Assembly: GCF_037024155.1 (NCBI RefSeq)
Contig: NZ_JAYKTS010000012.1
Span: 51,670-115,669 of the forward strand
DNA from: Bacillus sp. 2205SS5-2
Lineage (GTDB): Bacteria; Bacillota; Bacilli; Bacillales; Bacillaceae_K
DNA: 64,000 bases
Reading direction: 5' to 3'
Shown here: piece after piece, positions 1 through 8,355 of the stretch
Layout of the letters: each line of letters starts with the position of its first letter
How positions within the stretch are numbered: position 1 is the stretch's first letter
Notes under the pieces: generated by a model
Told to the model about the DNA's origin: nothing
Databases searched by the model: none
The model's input: the letters and a program-made list of their open reading frames with translations, nothing else
Translations under genes and position numbers: made by a program

Positions 1-177
1 GAGAAAGCAAATCGTGTGGAAAAAATTCATCTTCATTTTATTATTACCGGCAATAATCTTGATCAATTAAAGGTAGAAAAAGCGATGGAGCTGACGAGGA
101 AAAATTGCTCAATGGTTCAATCAGTGGTTGGAGCCATTGAAGTAGAGGAAACGTTTGAACTTATAGAAAAAAACTAA
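1..177 (+). CDS. OsmC family protein, C-terminal fragment
   Basis: The reading frame is open from the first base and ends at TAA 175-177, giving 58 residues of the C-terminus; the start is outside the window. The pattern of a beta strand (IHLHFIITG), a helix beginning near VEKAMELT, a Cys in KNCSMVQSV and a final strand ending EVEETFELI matches the last part of OsmC/Ohr-like proteins, where this Cys is the second redox-active (peroxidatic or resolving) cysteine. OsmC proteins reduce organic hydroperoxides in the cytoplasm with dithiol donors. The first catalytic cysteine cannot be seen, so the substrate class is open. Family call is by recollection of the C-terminal pattern. Confidence 0.75.
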   Translation, partial: EKANRVEKIHLHFIITGNNLDQLKVEKAMELTRKNCSMVQSVVGAIEVEETFELIEKN

Positions 178-192
178 CCTAATGAGGTTAGT
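173..192 (-). terminator. Hairpin overlapping two convergent stop codons
   Basis: ACTAACCT (173-180) and AGGTTAGT (185-192) form a perfect 8-bp stem with a 4-base loop. It contains the stop codons of both convergent genes. On the minus strand it is followed by a run of seven T, so it is best as the terminator of the minus-strand gene at 188-610; for the plus-strand OsmC gene there is no T tract. Confidence 0.7.
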
Positions 193-610
193 CTAAGGAT
201 AACTCTTTTGGGTCTTTCCCAGCTCCTTCATAAAGCAAAATGGAAGATGGGACGAGCTTCAGTAATAAGTATGCTGGATCATGCGCACTTGGAATCCAGT
301 GTTTCAGGGAGTCGTTCCAGTATTTTTCCTTTAAGTCTTGGTTCGTTTCTACTTCAGCTTTAGCAGCAATCTCTAAGTATTGATCAGATAACCCTTCCCC
401 GCTATAGCCTAACAAAATATGAACATCGGGGTTTGTACGAAGATCTTCTACTTTATGAGCATGTTTATTGGTTGCTGTATAGAGCGTGACATCTTCATGC
501 TGAAACATCATATACCTAGAAAAGGGTTTGTTTTCGACGATTGAAGCGAGTGTACCTATTGTCGTTTGCTCCATTATAGAGAGTATTTTTTGTTTGAGAT
601 CTTCTTGCAA
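188..610 (-). CDS. Pyridoxamine 5'-phosphate oxidase-like general stress protein
   Basis: This 140-residue protein has the split-barrel FMN-binding layout of general stress protein 26 (YdaG-type) proteins: an N-terminal helix, IGTLASI, SRYMMF, LYTATNK, HKVEDL, then NPDVHILLGYSGEG and YLEIAAKAEV. Length agrees with the family (about 140 residues). Such proteins bind FMN or a related cofactor in the cytosol and are often sigma-B stress induced, but the reaction is unknown. The start ATG has the SD AAAGGAGGAAT just upstream. It is transcribed alone, convergent with the OsmC gene and divergent from cax. Orthology to B. subtilis YdaG itself is not certain. Confidence 0.8.
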   Translation of the reverse strand: MQEDLKQKILSIMEQTTIGTLASIVENKPFSRYMMFQHEDVTLYTATNKHAHKVEDLRTNPDVHILLGYSGEGLSDQYLEIAAKAEVETNQDLKEKYWNDSLKHWIPSAHDPAYLLLKLVPSSILLYEGAGKDPKELSLD

Positions 611-693
611 GGAAATTCCTCCTTTAAATAGTATCTATATTACTGTGTGTTATTTTTTGAAAAATAAACAAAAGGAAAGAGAGGAAATCGTTT

Positions 694-1752
694 ATGGGTA
701 AAATATTTGGCTTGATTGTGTTAGTAGGAGTACCTTTATCAGTGATTGGTTCATTGATGGACTGGTCTTATGTTCTTATGTTTGTTATATATTGTGTTAC
801 CATTATTGGTTTAGCCAGCTATATGGGAAGAGCGACAGAAAGTCTAGCCATTGTATCTGGACCACGAATTGGTGGATTACTGAATGCAACCTTTGGAAAC
901 GCAGTAGAATTAATTATTTCAATTTTCGCCTTAAAAGCAGGATTAATTGGAGTAGTTCTTGCCTCACTGACGGGGTCAGTTCTTGGGAATTTATTATTAG
1001 TTGCTGGACTAAGTTTCTTTGTTGGTGGATTAAAATTTAAGCGTCAAACATTTAACGTATTCGATGCCCGGCACAATTCAGGATTATTAATTTTTGCGGT
1101 CATTGTGGCATTTGTCATACCAGAAGTGTTTGCCAATTCACTAGATACAAAAAGTACCATGACCCTTAGTATAGGAATTTCCGTCATCCTCATTGCGCTA
1201 TATTTAGCCGCTCTGTTCTTTAAACTAGTTACTCATCGAGGAGTTTATCAGCATGTGGATAATTCCGGAGCGGAGCATCACGAGGAACAACCAGAGTGGA
1301 GCAAACGAAAAGCTCTGTCGATTTTAGCAATCGCAACAGCTGCCGTTGCCTATGTTTCAGAGAATCTTGTTCATACATTTGAAGCAGTAGGAGAAAACTT
1401 TGGTTGGAGTGAGTTATTTATCGGGGTCATCATTGTCGCGATAGTGGGGAACGCAGCTGAACACGCTTCTGCTATTGTAATGGCGTATAAAAATAAGATG
1501 GATATTGCTGTAGAAATTGCGGTGGGCTCTACACTGCAAATCGCAATGTTTGTGGCACCTGTATTAGTGATTATTTCCTTGTTTTATGAGCAATCAATGG
1601 CGCTGGTTTTTACCTTGCCAGAATTGATTGCGATGGTCACCGCCGTCCTCCTTACAATAGCAATCTCTAATGATGGAGAAACGAATTGGTTTGAAGGATT
1701 GACCCTTTTAGCAGCGTACATTATTATGGGGATCGGCTTTTACCTCCTTTAA
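694..1752 (+). CDS. cax: Calcium/proton exchanger (Cax/ChaA family, YfkE-like)
   Basis: This 352-residue membrane protein exchanges cytosolic Ca2+ for external H+. It shows the two inverted alpha repeats of the CaCA superfamily: GNAVELIISIFALKAG near residues 70-85 and GNAAEHASAIVMAYKN near 252-267, each with the acidic residue that lines the ion path. About eleven hydrophobic segments fill the chain, with a hydrophilic acidic loop (EHHEEQPEWSK) near residue 195 between the halves. Length matches B. subtilis YfkE. The start ATG follows AGGAAAGAGAGGAA. YfkD lies downstream on the same strand and YfkAB beyond, the order seen in B. subtilis (yfkE, yfkD, yfkAB), which supports orthology. Confidence 0.93.
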   Translation: MGKIFGLIVLVGVPLSVIGSLMDWSYVLMFVIYCVTIIGLASYMGRATESLAIVSGPRIGGLLNATFGNAVELIISIFALKAGLIGVVLASLTGSVLGNLLLVAGLSFFVGGLKFKRQTFNVFDARHNSGLLIFAVIVAFVIPEVFANSLDTKSTMTLSIGISVILIALYLAALFFKLVTHRGVYQHVDNSGAEHHEEQPEWSKRKALSILAIATAAVAYVSENLVHTFEAVGENFGWSELFIGVIIVAIVGNAAEHASAIVMAYKNKMDIAVEIAVGSTLQIAMFVAPVLVIISLFYEQSMALVFTLPELIAMVTAVLLTIAISNDGETNWFEGLTLLAAYIIMGIGFYLL

Positions 1753-1860
1753 AAATGGTTGTTTTCGCAATTATTGTGGCTATTTGAATAGGAATAAAAC
1801 CATTGAATCGTATGACTTCTTGCTTCTTTCCTAACGAGAAATTTTGGATTTCAAAACAAA

Positions 1861-1901
1861 AAATAACTCGGCTTGTTTTAATCACTTGAGCCGAGTTATT
1901 T
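1861..1901 (-). terminator. Strong hairpin, terminator for a minus-strand transcript
   Basis: AAATAACTCGGCT (1861-1873) and AGCCGAGTTATTT (1889-1901) form a perfect 13-bp stem with a 15-base loop. On the minus strand the 3' side runs into ATTTTTTTGTTTT, an ideal U tract; on the plus strand the hairpin is followed by AATAGTG and no U tract. It may still help end cax, but the T tract points to a minus-strand RNA coming from the promoter at 2040-2068. Confidence 0.75.
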
Positions 1902-2039
1902 AATAGTGAAATGTTAGGAGACTATTCTTCATTAATTTTGCCTTCACAAACATTTTTCCTTCATGCTTCTTCAGACACTACCCTCCTTTATTATGGGTGT
2001 AATAAGACCGGAAATCCCTCCTTTTGTAGTAATAAACTT
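1902..2039 (-). ncRNA. Candidate small transcript (about 180 nt) between cax and yfkD
   Basis: The minus strand carries a near-consensus promoter (2040-2068) and a strong terminator (1861-1901) about 180 bases apart. The span has two copies of AAAGGAGGG (RC of 2016-2025 and 1981-1989). Only tiny frames follow them: GTG TCT GAA GAA GCA TGA right behind the second SD, and a 17-codon frame beginning MFVKAKLMKN behind AAGGAAAA. It may be a small regulatory RNA or a microprotein mRNA. I do not recognise it; the support is the paired promoter and terminator, not homology. Confidence 0.45.
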
Positions 2040-2068
2040 AGTATACAACATTAACTGAATAATGTAAA
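2040..2068 (-). promoter_or_regulatory. Sigma-A promoter, minus strand
   Basis: Read on the minus strand: TTTACA (2068-2063), 17 bases, TATACT (2045-2040). Both hexamers are one mismatch from consensus and the spacing is ideal. There is no annotated minus gene before the terminator at 1861-1901. Confidence 0.65.
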
Positions 2069-2172
2069 TATTCTAATAACTATAAAAATAATTTTTTATT
2101 GAGGATAAATTTCTTATAAGAGGAGAAGCTATAAGCGACTTGAAGACTTGTTTTTGAAAGGAGCTTATTAGC

Positions 2173-2973
2173 ATGAAATTTAAACTAATATTAGGTATAT
2201 TGCTTATTAGTCTGTGTATATTCCAACCCACAACCTATGCAGCTAAACCAAAGCCAGAAGCCAAACACGAAATTCCACCATCTGTCTTAAATATTGGGAA
2301 GGAAAATACTTACCCAAATCCTACACAAGACTTACCTTATTTACAGCCTAGTGAATTAACAGAAGAATTGATCAATACGTCCGATGTGAAAATTGAAAAC
2401 CCGAATCTAATCCGGATGTTAAACGAAACGACGATGAATAAAACTCCTTTTTCTATCGGGTTACGGGCAACGGTTTATTTAGGGGAATGGCCACTAAATT
2501 ATGAGTCGAGCGAAACCTCAACCAACTGGGAATATCAAAAAGTAAATACAAATTACTATGATAATCGTGGTGGAAAAGGCAATTATCAAATTCATTATGT
2601 TCAAGAAACTCAAAAAGTGATTAAAGGTGGACTGACAGCCAAGGTAGCAAAAGCGGATGACGTGAAGAAAATGATGCTCTTGAAAGCGATGGAAAGAACA
2701 AAATTCCCACTTTCTTTCCAAACCATCGTAGGAGCAGGGACGAAGAAAGATCAGGTTTACAATATACCAGCAAAGCGACTGGGTTACTTATATTCATATG
2801 TTCCTGCAGTTAATGAAAAAGGAAAAGTAACATATGGTGAAGTGTATCTCATGATGAAAGGATCGAAACGGACGATCGTTGTGAAAAATGTAACTTCACA
2901 GGGGATCGGTGCATGGATTCCACTCCAAGATCATTTATCTTTTGGATTCCTTGCTTCGGAACAACCTAGATAA
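2173..2973 (+). CDS. yfkD: YfkD-like exported protein
   Basis: This 266-residue protein starts with a clear signal peptide (MKFKLILGILLISLCIF, cleavage likely after the TYAA region near residue 24), so it is exported, with no lipobox. The rest is hydrophilic and matches the YfkD family in length (about 264 in B. subtilis). Its function is not known. The start ATG has the SD AAAGGAGC. It sits between cax and the convergent yfkAB, as in B. subtilis, which is the main support for the name. A bidirectional terminator follows at 2972-3001. Confidence 0.85.
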   Translation: MKFKLILGILLISLCIFQPTTYAAKPKPEAKHEIPPSVLNIGKENTYPNPTQDLPYLQPSELTEELINTSDVKIENPNLIRMLNETTMNKTPFSIGLRATVYLGEWPLNYESSETSTNWEYQKVNTNYYDNRGGKGNYQIHYVQETQKVIKGGLTAKVAKADDVKKMMLLKAMERTKFPLSFQTIVGAGTKKDQVYNIPAKRLGYLYSYVPAVNEKGKVTYGEVYLMMKGSKRTIVVKNVTSQGIGAWIPLQDHLSFGFLASEQPR

Positions 2974-3001
2974 AAAATCCAGCCATAAGGCTGGATTTTT
3001 T
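2972..3001. terminator. Bidirectional terminator between yfkD and yfkAB
   Basis: AAAAAATCCAGCC (2972-2984), ATAA loop, GGCTGGATTTTTT (2989-3001): a perfect stem with A tract on one side and T tract on the other, serving both convergent genes. Confidence 0.92.
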
Positions 3002-3025
3002 CTGTTTAATCGGGAAAATTAGCAA

Positions 3026-4144
3026 TTAGATGAATGATTTTTTCTTCGAGAAATCTTCTCCTGGATAATACATATTTTTCACAAGAACATTTGGTCCAAG
3101 GCATTTTACGCTAGAACAATGACAATTGAGTTCTTTAGCTAACTTTGTCTCCATCCATTTCTCATACACACTAGGTAAGGAGTCGTATTGTATGTTTCCA
3201 AGTGGGGTAGCATCTCCAAAGTCTGTCACAATTACTTCCCCTGTAAAGATATTTGCATTTAAACGCGAACGGCCGTCGGGGTCATTTCGAACAGATACAT
3301 TTTCACTTTGGTAAAGACGCTGTAGTAGAATTCGATCTGCCTCGATCGAGCTACATGCGTAAAAAGGTAAGGTACCAAACAACATCCAGACGTCCTTGTT
3401 ACGAAAATCTAATAAGTGATGAATCGCTTCTCTCGTTTCCTGTAGAGATAGGATTTCAAGCGTTGAAGCGAAATCGCTAGGGTACATTGGATGAATCTCA
3501 TGTCGCTGGCAGAGCATTTCTTCCGTTATTTGTTGATGGATGTGTTCGATATGAGGCAATGTTCGTTTGTTCAGCATCGTCTCAGCTGAAACGATAACTC
3601 CTTCTTTGACCAACGCCCGACTATTTTCAATCATTCTGTTAAATAGCTTCGCTCGTTGCTCTCGAGAAGGCTTTCTCTCCATCATCGCAAATCCACCATC
3701 GATAAAATCATCTACTGTTCCCCAGTTATGTGAGATATGTAGGACATCAAGATAGGGCGCAATTTGTAAATATCGATCTAAGTCCAGTGTTAGATTCGAG
3801 TTAATTTGCGTTCGAACCCCACGATCATGGGCATACTTTAAGAGAGGCAGCACGTAATTCTCTACCGATTTTTTCGAAAGCATTGGCTCTCCGCCGGTAA
3901 TACTCAAAGTTCGCAATTCAGGAATTTCATCCAATCTTTGAATAATTAGTGAAATAGGGAGTCCCTCGGGATCTTTTGGTGTAAGGGTATAGCCGACAGC
4001 ACAGTGTTCACAACGCATATTGCAGAGGGTTGTAGTTGTAAATTCGATATTCGATAAAAGCATTTTTCCATGTTCCTGAACATCTAAATAAGCTTCCCAA
4101 GGATCGGTCTTTGGGGTAAGAGTAGTTCTAAGTATATTAGTCAT
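3026..4144 (-). CDS. yfkAB: Radical SAM / CxCxxxxC motif protein YfkAB
   Basis: This is a radical SAM enzyme of unknown substrate. The [4Fe-4S] motif CxxxCxxC is seen as CNMRCEHC near residues 41-48, followed by the SAM-binding ITGGEPMLS near 87. The C-terminus has the CxCxxxxC signature as CHCSSVKC near 340, giving the family its name. An upstream in-frame start exists, but the ATG at 4144 has AAAAGGAGAAAATG ahead of it and gives 372 residues, close to B. subtilis YfkAB (about 373). It is divergent from yfkK and convergent with yfkD, the B. subtilis neighbourhood. The substrate cannot be read from the sequence. Confidence 0.92.
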   Translation of the reverse strand: MTNILRTTLTPKTDPWEAYLDVQEHGKMLLSNIEFTTTTLCNMRCEHCAVGYTLTPKDPEGLPISLIIQRLDEIPELRTLSITGGEPMLSKKSVENYVLPLLKYAHDRGVRTQINSNLTLDLDRYLQIAPYLDVLHISHNWGTVDDFIDGGFAMMERKPSREQRAKLFNRMIENSRALVKEGVIVSAETMLNKRTLPHIEHIHQQITEEMLCQRHEIHPMYPSDFASTLEILSLQETREAIHHLLDFRNKDVWMLFGTLPFYACSSIEADRILLQRLYQSENVSVRNDPDGRSRLNANIFTGEVIVTDFGDATPLGNIQYDSLPSVYEKWMETKLAKELNCHCSSVKCLGPNVLVKNMYYPGEDFSKKKSFI

Positions 4145-4256
4145 TTCATTTTCTCCTTTTGAACACATATGTTCCTCATTATTGAAAACTCTAACACTCT
4201 TGTCAACCTGAACATTATTGTATAGGATAGTAAAGAGAAAGAAAGGAGTGATTTCC

Positions 4257-4436
4257 TTGGGTAACGCTGTACAAGATAAAGACTCACAACTAGATTATTT
4301 GAAAACTCGCTTAAATATGTTTGATGATGTTTTGGATTCCATTGAACCAGAACATATTGAATTAGCAGATATTGATCGTCTAATCGAAATGATTGACGAC
4401 ATTGAAACAAAATGTGATCAGTTTAATAAAAATTAA
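4257..4436 (+). CDS. yfkK: UPF0435 / SE1561 family protein YfkK
   Basis: A small acidic, mostly helical protein of 59 residues of unknown function. The start is TTG at 4257, placed by the SD GAAAGGAG eight bases upstream; a longer in-frame start at 4218 has no SD and adds sequence unlike the family. The segments AVQDKDSQLDYLKTRL, LDSIEPEHIELADIDRL and EMIDDIETKCDQF are those of UPF0435 (YfkK) proteins. It is divergent from yfkAB and followed by a terminator. Confidence 0.85.
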   Translation: MGNAVQDKDSQLDYLKTRLNMFDDVLDSIEPEHIELADIDRLIEMIDDIETKCDQFNKN

Positions 4437-4442
4437 CGTAGC

Positions 4443-4471
4443 AAAGAGTTCCTGATGGGGGCTCTTTTTTC
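4443..4471 (+). terminator. Terminator after yfkK
   Basis: AAAGAG ... CTCTTT with an internal CC/GG pairing and a following run of T (AAAGAGTTCCTGATGGGGGCTCTTTTTT). A modest stem with a good U tract. Confidence 0.7.
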
Positions 4472-4935
4472 TTGTAAGACATCTTGTATGGGTGTGAGCA
4501 ATCTTTAAAAAGTCTGTTTTGCCAAAGTTTGTTGCATTTCGAACCAGTCCATAAATGTTGATATAGCTTTGTTTAGGGGTATCTCTTTGTCTGTTTGATG
4601 GGAATCGACAGCAAAATGGAGGATGTCATCAAACATTTGACTAAAGAGCATGCATGTATACGAATATAACCTTTAAGTGAGTCAATTTCATTAACTAGCT
4701 ATAAGTTGAAGAGGGTTCAATTCAACTATATGTTGTATCCTGATGGCATTATATAGGTCTTATGAAATTGATGAAAGTAAGAGAATGATTATCTATCGGT
4801 TTATTAAGGAATCTGAAATCGTTTTCAAAAGGATACTTTAAACAAGCTATTTAACGGAGTATAATGGAAAAGTAATATTGTGAAATTTCTTAATCTAAAT
4901 AAATAGATGGAACGCAAAGGGAAGGAGAATAAGGC
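4472..4935. other. 464-base interval with a minus-strand gene remnant and a dispersed repeat
   Basis: No full gene is seen. On the minus strand 4651-4506 encodes 48 residues (MLFSQMFDDILHF ... WFEMQQTLAKQTF) with an upstream stop and no clear SD; it reads like a protein-coding tail but I cannot name it. Its last codons lie inside a repeat (4501-4536) that recurs inverted at 8490-8525. The part next to fumA (4780-4920) should hold its promoter; GGAAGGAGAATAAGGC is the fumA SD. Confidence 0.4.
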
Positions 4936-6471
4936 ATGAATAGTCAACAATTAGAGAAGAGTATGTATGAATTAATCGTGGAAACGTCAACGAATCTACC
5001 AAAGGACGTTCGACGTGCCATAAAATTAGCAAAAGAAAAAGAAAGTGCTGGAACCCGTTCAGCGATGAGCTTAAGCACTATTTCAAATAATATAAAAATG
5101 GCTGATGACAAGGTCTCACCGATTTGTCAGGATACAGGTTTACCAACATTTAAAATTAAAGTACCGGTTGGGGTGAATCAACTTCACATAAAAGAAGCAA
5201 TTTACTCTGCCATGGTGCAAGCAACAAAAGATGGAAAGCTTCGCCCGAATTCCGTAGATTCTTTAACGGGTGATAATAGCGGAGACAATCTAGGCTTAGG
5301 AACTCCAGTGATAAAATTTGAGCAATGGGAAGAAGACTATATTGATGCTCGCCTCATTTTAAAAGGTGGCGGATGTGAAAATAAAAACATTCAATATAGT
5401 TTGCCTTGTGAATTAGAGGGATTAGGTCGTGCAGGTCGAGACTTGGATGGCATTCGAAAATGTATCATGCATTCCGTTTATCAAGCCCAAGGACAAGGGT
5501 GTTCCGCAGGATTTATCGGAGTGGGAATTGGTGGCGATCGTTCATCAGGCTATGATTTAGCGAAAAATCAATTGTTCCGCACGGTCGAGGATACCAATCC
5601 AGTTGAAGAATTGCGTCAACTAGAAGAATATGTGATGGAGCACGCAAATGAGTTAGGAATTGGAACAATGGGATTTGGCGGAGAAACGACGCTGTTAGGT
5701 TGTAAAGTGGGCGTAATGAACCGAATTCCTGCAAGCTTTTTTGTTTCGGTTGCGTACAATTGCTGGGCCTACCGACGACTTGGTGTGAAAATTCAAAGTG
5801 ATTCCGGTACGATTCAAGAATGGCTGTATCAGGAAGGTGAACTTGTTAACCTCCAGGATGAAGAGGAATCAGCCGCTTCCAAAGAAGAAGCGAAGGTTGT
5901 CACTCTACAAGCTCCTCTCACAGAGGAAAAAGTTCGTGAGCTCAAAGTCGGAGATGTTGTTCGAATTAATGGAATGATGTACACAGGTCGAGACGCGATT
6001 CATAAACACTTATCTGACCACGAAGCGCCAATCGATTTAAATGGGCAAATCATCTACCATTGTGGACCAGTTATGTTAAAAGATGAAAACGAAAAATGGC
6101 ATGTAAAAGCTGCTGGACCAACAACTTCGATTCGTGAAGAACCTTACCAAGGCGATATCATGAAGAAATTCGGCATTCGTGCGGTCATTGGAAAAGGCGG
6201 AATGGGTCCGAAAACCCTTCAAGCTTTAAATGAACATGGTGGAGTCTATTTAAATGCCATCGGAGGAGCAGCACAATATTACGCCGACTGTATTAAAGAG
6301 GTTAAAGGTGTCGACTTGATGCAGTTTGGGATTCCAGAGGCGATGTGGCATCTTCAGGTAGAAGGCTTCACTGCAGTAGTTACGATGGATTCTCATGGAA
6401 ATAGCTTACACCAAGATATCGACAAGTCTTCTTTAGAAAAGCTTGCTAATTTTGCCGAGCGCGTATTTTAA
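4936..6471 (+). CDS. fumA: Class I (iron-sulfur) fumarate hydratase
   Basis: This 511-residue enzyme interconverts fumarate and L-malate in the TCA cycle, in the cytosol. The N-terminal domain has the three likely [4Fe-4S] cysteines of class I hydro-lyases: SPICQDTG (about residue 64), QGCSAGFIGVGIGG (about 189) and YNCWAYRR (about 276). The C-terminal beta domain carries LKVGDVVRINGMMYTGRDA and HCGPV, then GPTTSIREEPY and GKGGMG. Alpha and beta domains are fused, as in FumA. The start has the SD GGGAAGGAGAATA. It is transcribed alone with a terminator behind. Many Bacilli use class II FumC instead. Tartrate dehydratase is the close alternative family. Confidence 0.9.
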   Translation: MNSQQLEKSMYELIVETSTNLPKDVRRAIKLAKEKESAGTRSAMSLSTISNNIKMADDKVSPICQDTGLPTFKIKVPVGVNQLHIKEAIYSAMVQATKDGKLRPNSVDSLTGDNSGDNLGLGTPVIKFEQWEEDYIDARLILKGGGCENKNIQYSLPCELEGLGRAGRDLDGIRKCIMHSVYQAQGQGCSAGFIGVGIGGDRSSGYDLAKNQLFRTVEDTNPVEELRQLEEYVMEHANELGIGTMGFGGETTLLGCKVGVMNRIPASFFVSVAYNCWAYRRLGVKIQSDSGTIQEWLYQEGELVNLQDEEESAASKEEAKVVTLQAPLTEEKVRELKVGDVVRINGMMYTGRDAIHKHLSDHEAPIDLNGQIIYHCGPVMLKDENEKWHVKAAGPTTSIREEPYQGDIMKKFGIRAVIGKGGMGPKTLQALNEHGGVYLNAIGGAAQYYADCIKEVKGVDLMQFGIPEAMWHLQVEGFTAVVTMDSHGNSLHQDIDKSSLEKLANFAERVF

Positions 6472-6479
6472 CTAACTAG

Positions 6480-6506
6480 AGCTGTCTCAATAGGAGGCGG
6501 CTTTTT
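6480..6506 (+). terminator. Terminator after the fumarase gene
   Basis: AGCTGTCTC (6480-6488) pairs with GAGGCGGCT (6494-6502) with two G-U pairs, followed by TTTTTC. Confidence 0.7.
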
Positions 6507-6578
6507 CGATTGTCTCCCGGCACAAGAGAGTCAATGTGAAGAATACAAGGGTTCATTTAATGAGGGGAGTAGAGAAAG

Positions 6579-7430
6579 GTGAAGAAGATAGTAGTAGCTG
6601 GCGGGACAGGCTATCTAGGGAGATTTGTGGTGAAGGAATTGAAAGAGAGTGGTTTCTACGTACGAGCAATGGTCAGAAATCAAGAAAAAATCAAAACAGA
6701 AGGACCATATTTGGAACCAGCTATTTATCCGTATATCGATGAATTTGTTAGCTGTGACGTGACAAAACCAGAAACAATGCAAGGAATTTGTGATGGGATG
6801 GATTATGTATTTTCCTCATTAGGAATTACAAGACAAAAAGATAAGGTTAGCTTTGAACAGGTAGATTTTCAGGGAAATCTCAATATTTTGCGAGAAGCCG
6901 AAAAAAGTGGCGTGAAAAAGTTTTTGTATGTACATGTTTTTAAGGAAGACAATTGGAAGAGTGGACTTACTGACGCAAAAGAGAAATTCGTAACCTCCTT
7001 GATAGCTTCAGAACTGGATCATATTGTGATTCGTCCAACAGGCTATTTTTCAGACCTTACAGCGATTCTCCAGATGGCTAGAAAGGGAAGAGACAATTTA
7101 CCAGGAAATGGATTAAACTAAATGAATCCTATTCACGGAGCAGATTTAGTTAAAATATGTGTAGACTCTCTACAAGAAGCGAATGTGACCGTTAATGCAG
7201 GTGGACTTGATGTATATTCACATAAAGAAATAATTGACCTAGCCTTTCGAGGAGCAAATAAAAAAGGGAAAATCACTCATATTTCACCGATACTATTCCT
7301 TCCAATCTTAGGCGGACTAAAAATAATAAATAAACACCAATACGGTTTGCTTTCCTTCTTTTATCATGCCATGACAAGTAATGCCGTAGCGCCGACCTAT
7401 GGAAAACATCAACTTAAAGAATATTTTTGA
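6579..7430 (+). pseudogene. NAD(P)-binding SDR-like gene with an in-frame stop
   Basis: Two frames, 6579-7121 and 7122-7430, are exactly contiguous in one frame, parted only by TAA at 7119-7121. Together they make 283 residues, the usual size of an atypical SDR (NmrA/NAD(P)H-binding) protein. The N-terminus has the nucleotide motif VAGGTGYLGRFVV; the second part begins MNPIHGADL, which in intact relatives follows GNG directly (here GNGLN, stop, MNPIHGADL). The start is GTG 6579 with SD GAGGGGAG. The single nonsense change suggests recent loss, or readthrough/sequencing error. The intact protein would be a cytosolic oxidoreductase of unknown substrate. Confidence 0.8.
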
Positions 7431-7526
7431 GCATTACTTGGAGAAATAACTGGTAGCTTTTAACGTGTATGTTTCTATCCTTCTAACAAATCCTATTTGT
7501 AAAGTACGGAAGAAAGAAGGAAGTAT

Positions 7527-8318
7527 ATGCGAAAAATAATCTATCTTCTCTTAACAGTTCTCTTTATATTTCAAAATGGTCTCCCAGCAAGTGCTTCGAA
7601 TTCCCCGATTCATTGGGGCTTTAAAAAAGCGAAGAATGAACAGCCTGCCCAAGCACCTGAATATGAAGCACTTTTAAAGAAATACGATGCTTTCTACAAA
7701 GGTCCTGCAGATAAGAAAATTGTCTATTTAACATTTGATAATGGTTATGAAAATGGCTATTCGGAGAAGATTTTAGACGTTTTAAAAAAGGAAAAAGTAC
7801 CGGCAACCTTTTTTGTTACCGGTCATTATTTACAAAGCGCCCCTGACCTTGTCAAACGAATGGTGAAGGAAGGTCATATTATTGGGAATCATTCTTGGTT
7901 CCATCCTGACTTCACAACGATTTCAGATGAGAAAATCCGCAAAGAACTCAGCAAGGTCAAAGAGGAAACGGCTCGTCTAACGAAGCAGAAAGAAATGATG
8001 TATCTTCGCCCGCCACGGGGGATTTTTAGTGAACGTGTATTAAAAGTGGCTAAAGAAGAAGGGTATATTCATGTGTTTTGGTCAGTGGCCTTTGTGGATT
8101 GGTATACCAATAAGCAACAGGGATGGAAATATTCCTATAACAATTTGATGCGTCAACTTCATCCTGGCGCGGTTATTTTGCTTCATACCGTCTCAAAAGA
8201 TAATGCGGATGCACTTGAAAAAGCAATTCAAGACATCAAGAAGAAGGGGTATAGTTTTGAAAGTCTGGATTATTATATGGTCAACAATCAACAAAAAAAT
8301 CCGCTACTTATGGAATAA
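7527..8318 (+). CDS. pdaA: Delta-lactam-biosynthetic polysaccharide deacetylase PdaA
   Basis: PdaA removes the N-acetyl group from muramic acid so that muramic delta-lactam can form in spore cortex peptidoglycan, which is needed for germination. The 263-residue protein has an N-terminal signal peptide (LLTVLFIFQNGLPASA, cleavage near 24). The NodB domain shows TFDNGYENG (the Asn replacing the second Asp is typical of PdaA), HSWFHPDF (metal His residues), LRPPRG and the final LLHTVS. The start has SD GAAAGAAGGAAG. A terminator follows. A YfjP-like glycosylase and an RlmD/YfjO-type gene lie downstream, as in B. subtilis. It is likely expressed in the forespore (sigma-G) by family knowledge. Confidence 0.92.
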   Translation: MRKIIYLLLTVLFIFQNGLPASASNSPIHWGFKKAKNEQPAQAPEYEALLKKYDAFYKGPADKKIVYLTFDNGYENGYSEKILDVLKKEKVPATFFVTGHYLQSAPDLVKRMVKEGHIIGNHSWFHPDFTTISDEKIRKELSKVKEETARLTKQKEMMYLRPPRGIFSERVLKVAKEEGYIHVFWSVAFVDWYTNKQQGWKYSYNNLMRQLHPGAVILLHTVSKDNADALEKAIQDIKKKGYSFESLDYYMVNNQQKNPLLME

Positions 8319-8329
8319 CGAGACAGTGG

Positions 8330-8355
8330 GGTTGGCCTTTGGTCAGCCTTTTTTG
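8330..8355 (+). terminator. Terminator after pdaA
   Basis: GGTTGGCC, TTT loop, GGTCAGCC, then TTTTTT; the stem includes two G-U pairs. Confidence 0.75.

Noticed and set aside
4141..4410. 89-codon minus-strand frame opposite yfkK
   Set aside because: It overlaps the conserved UPF0435 gene and the yfkAB/yfkK promoter region; no SD and no recognisable sequence.
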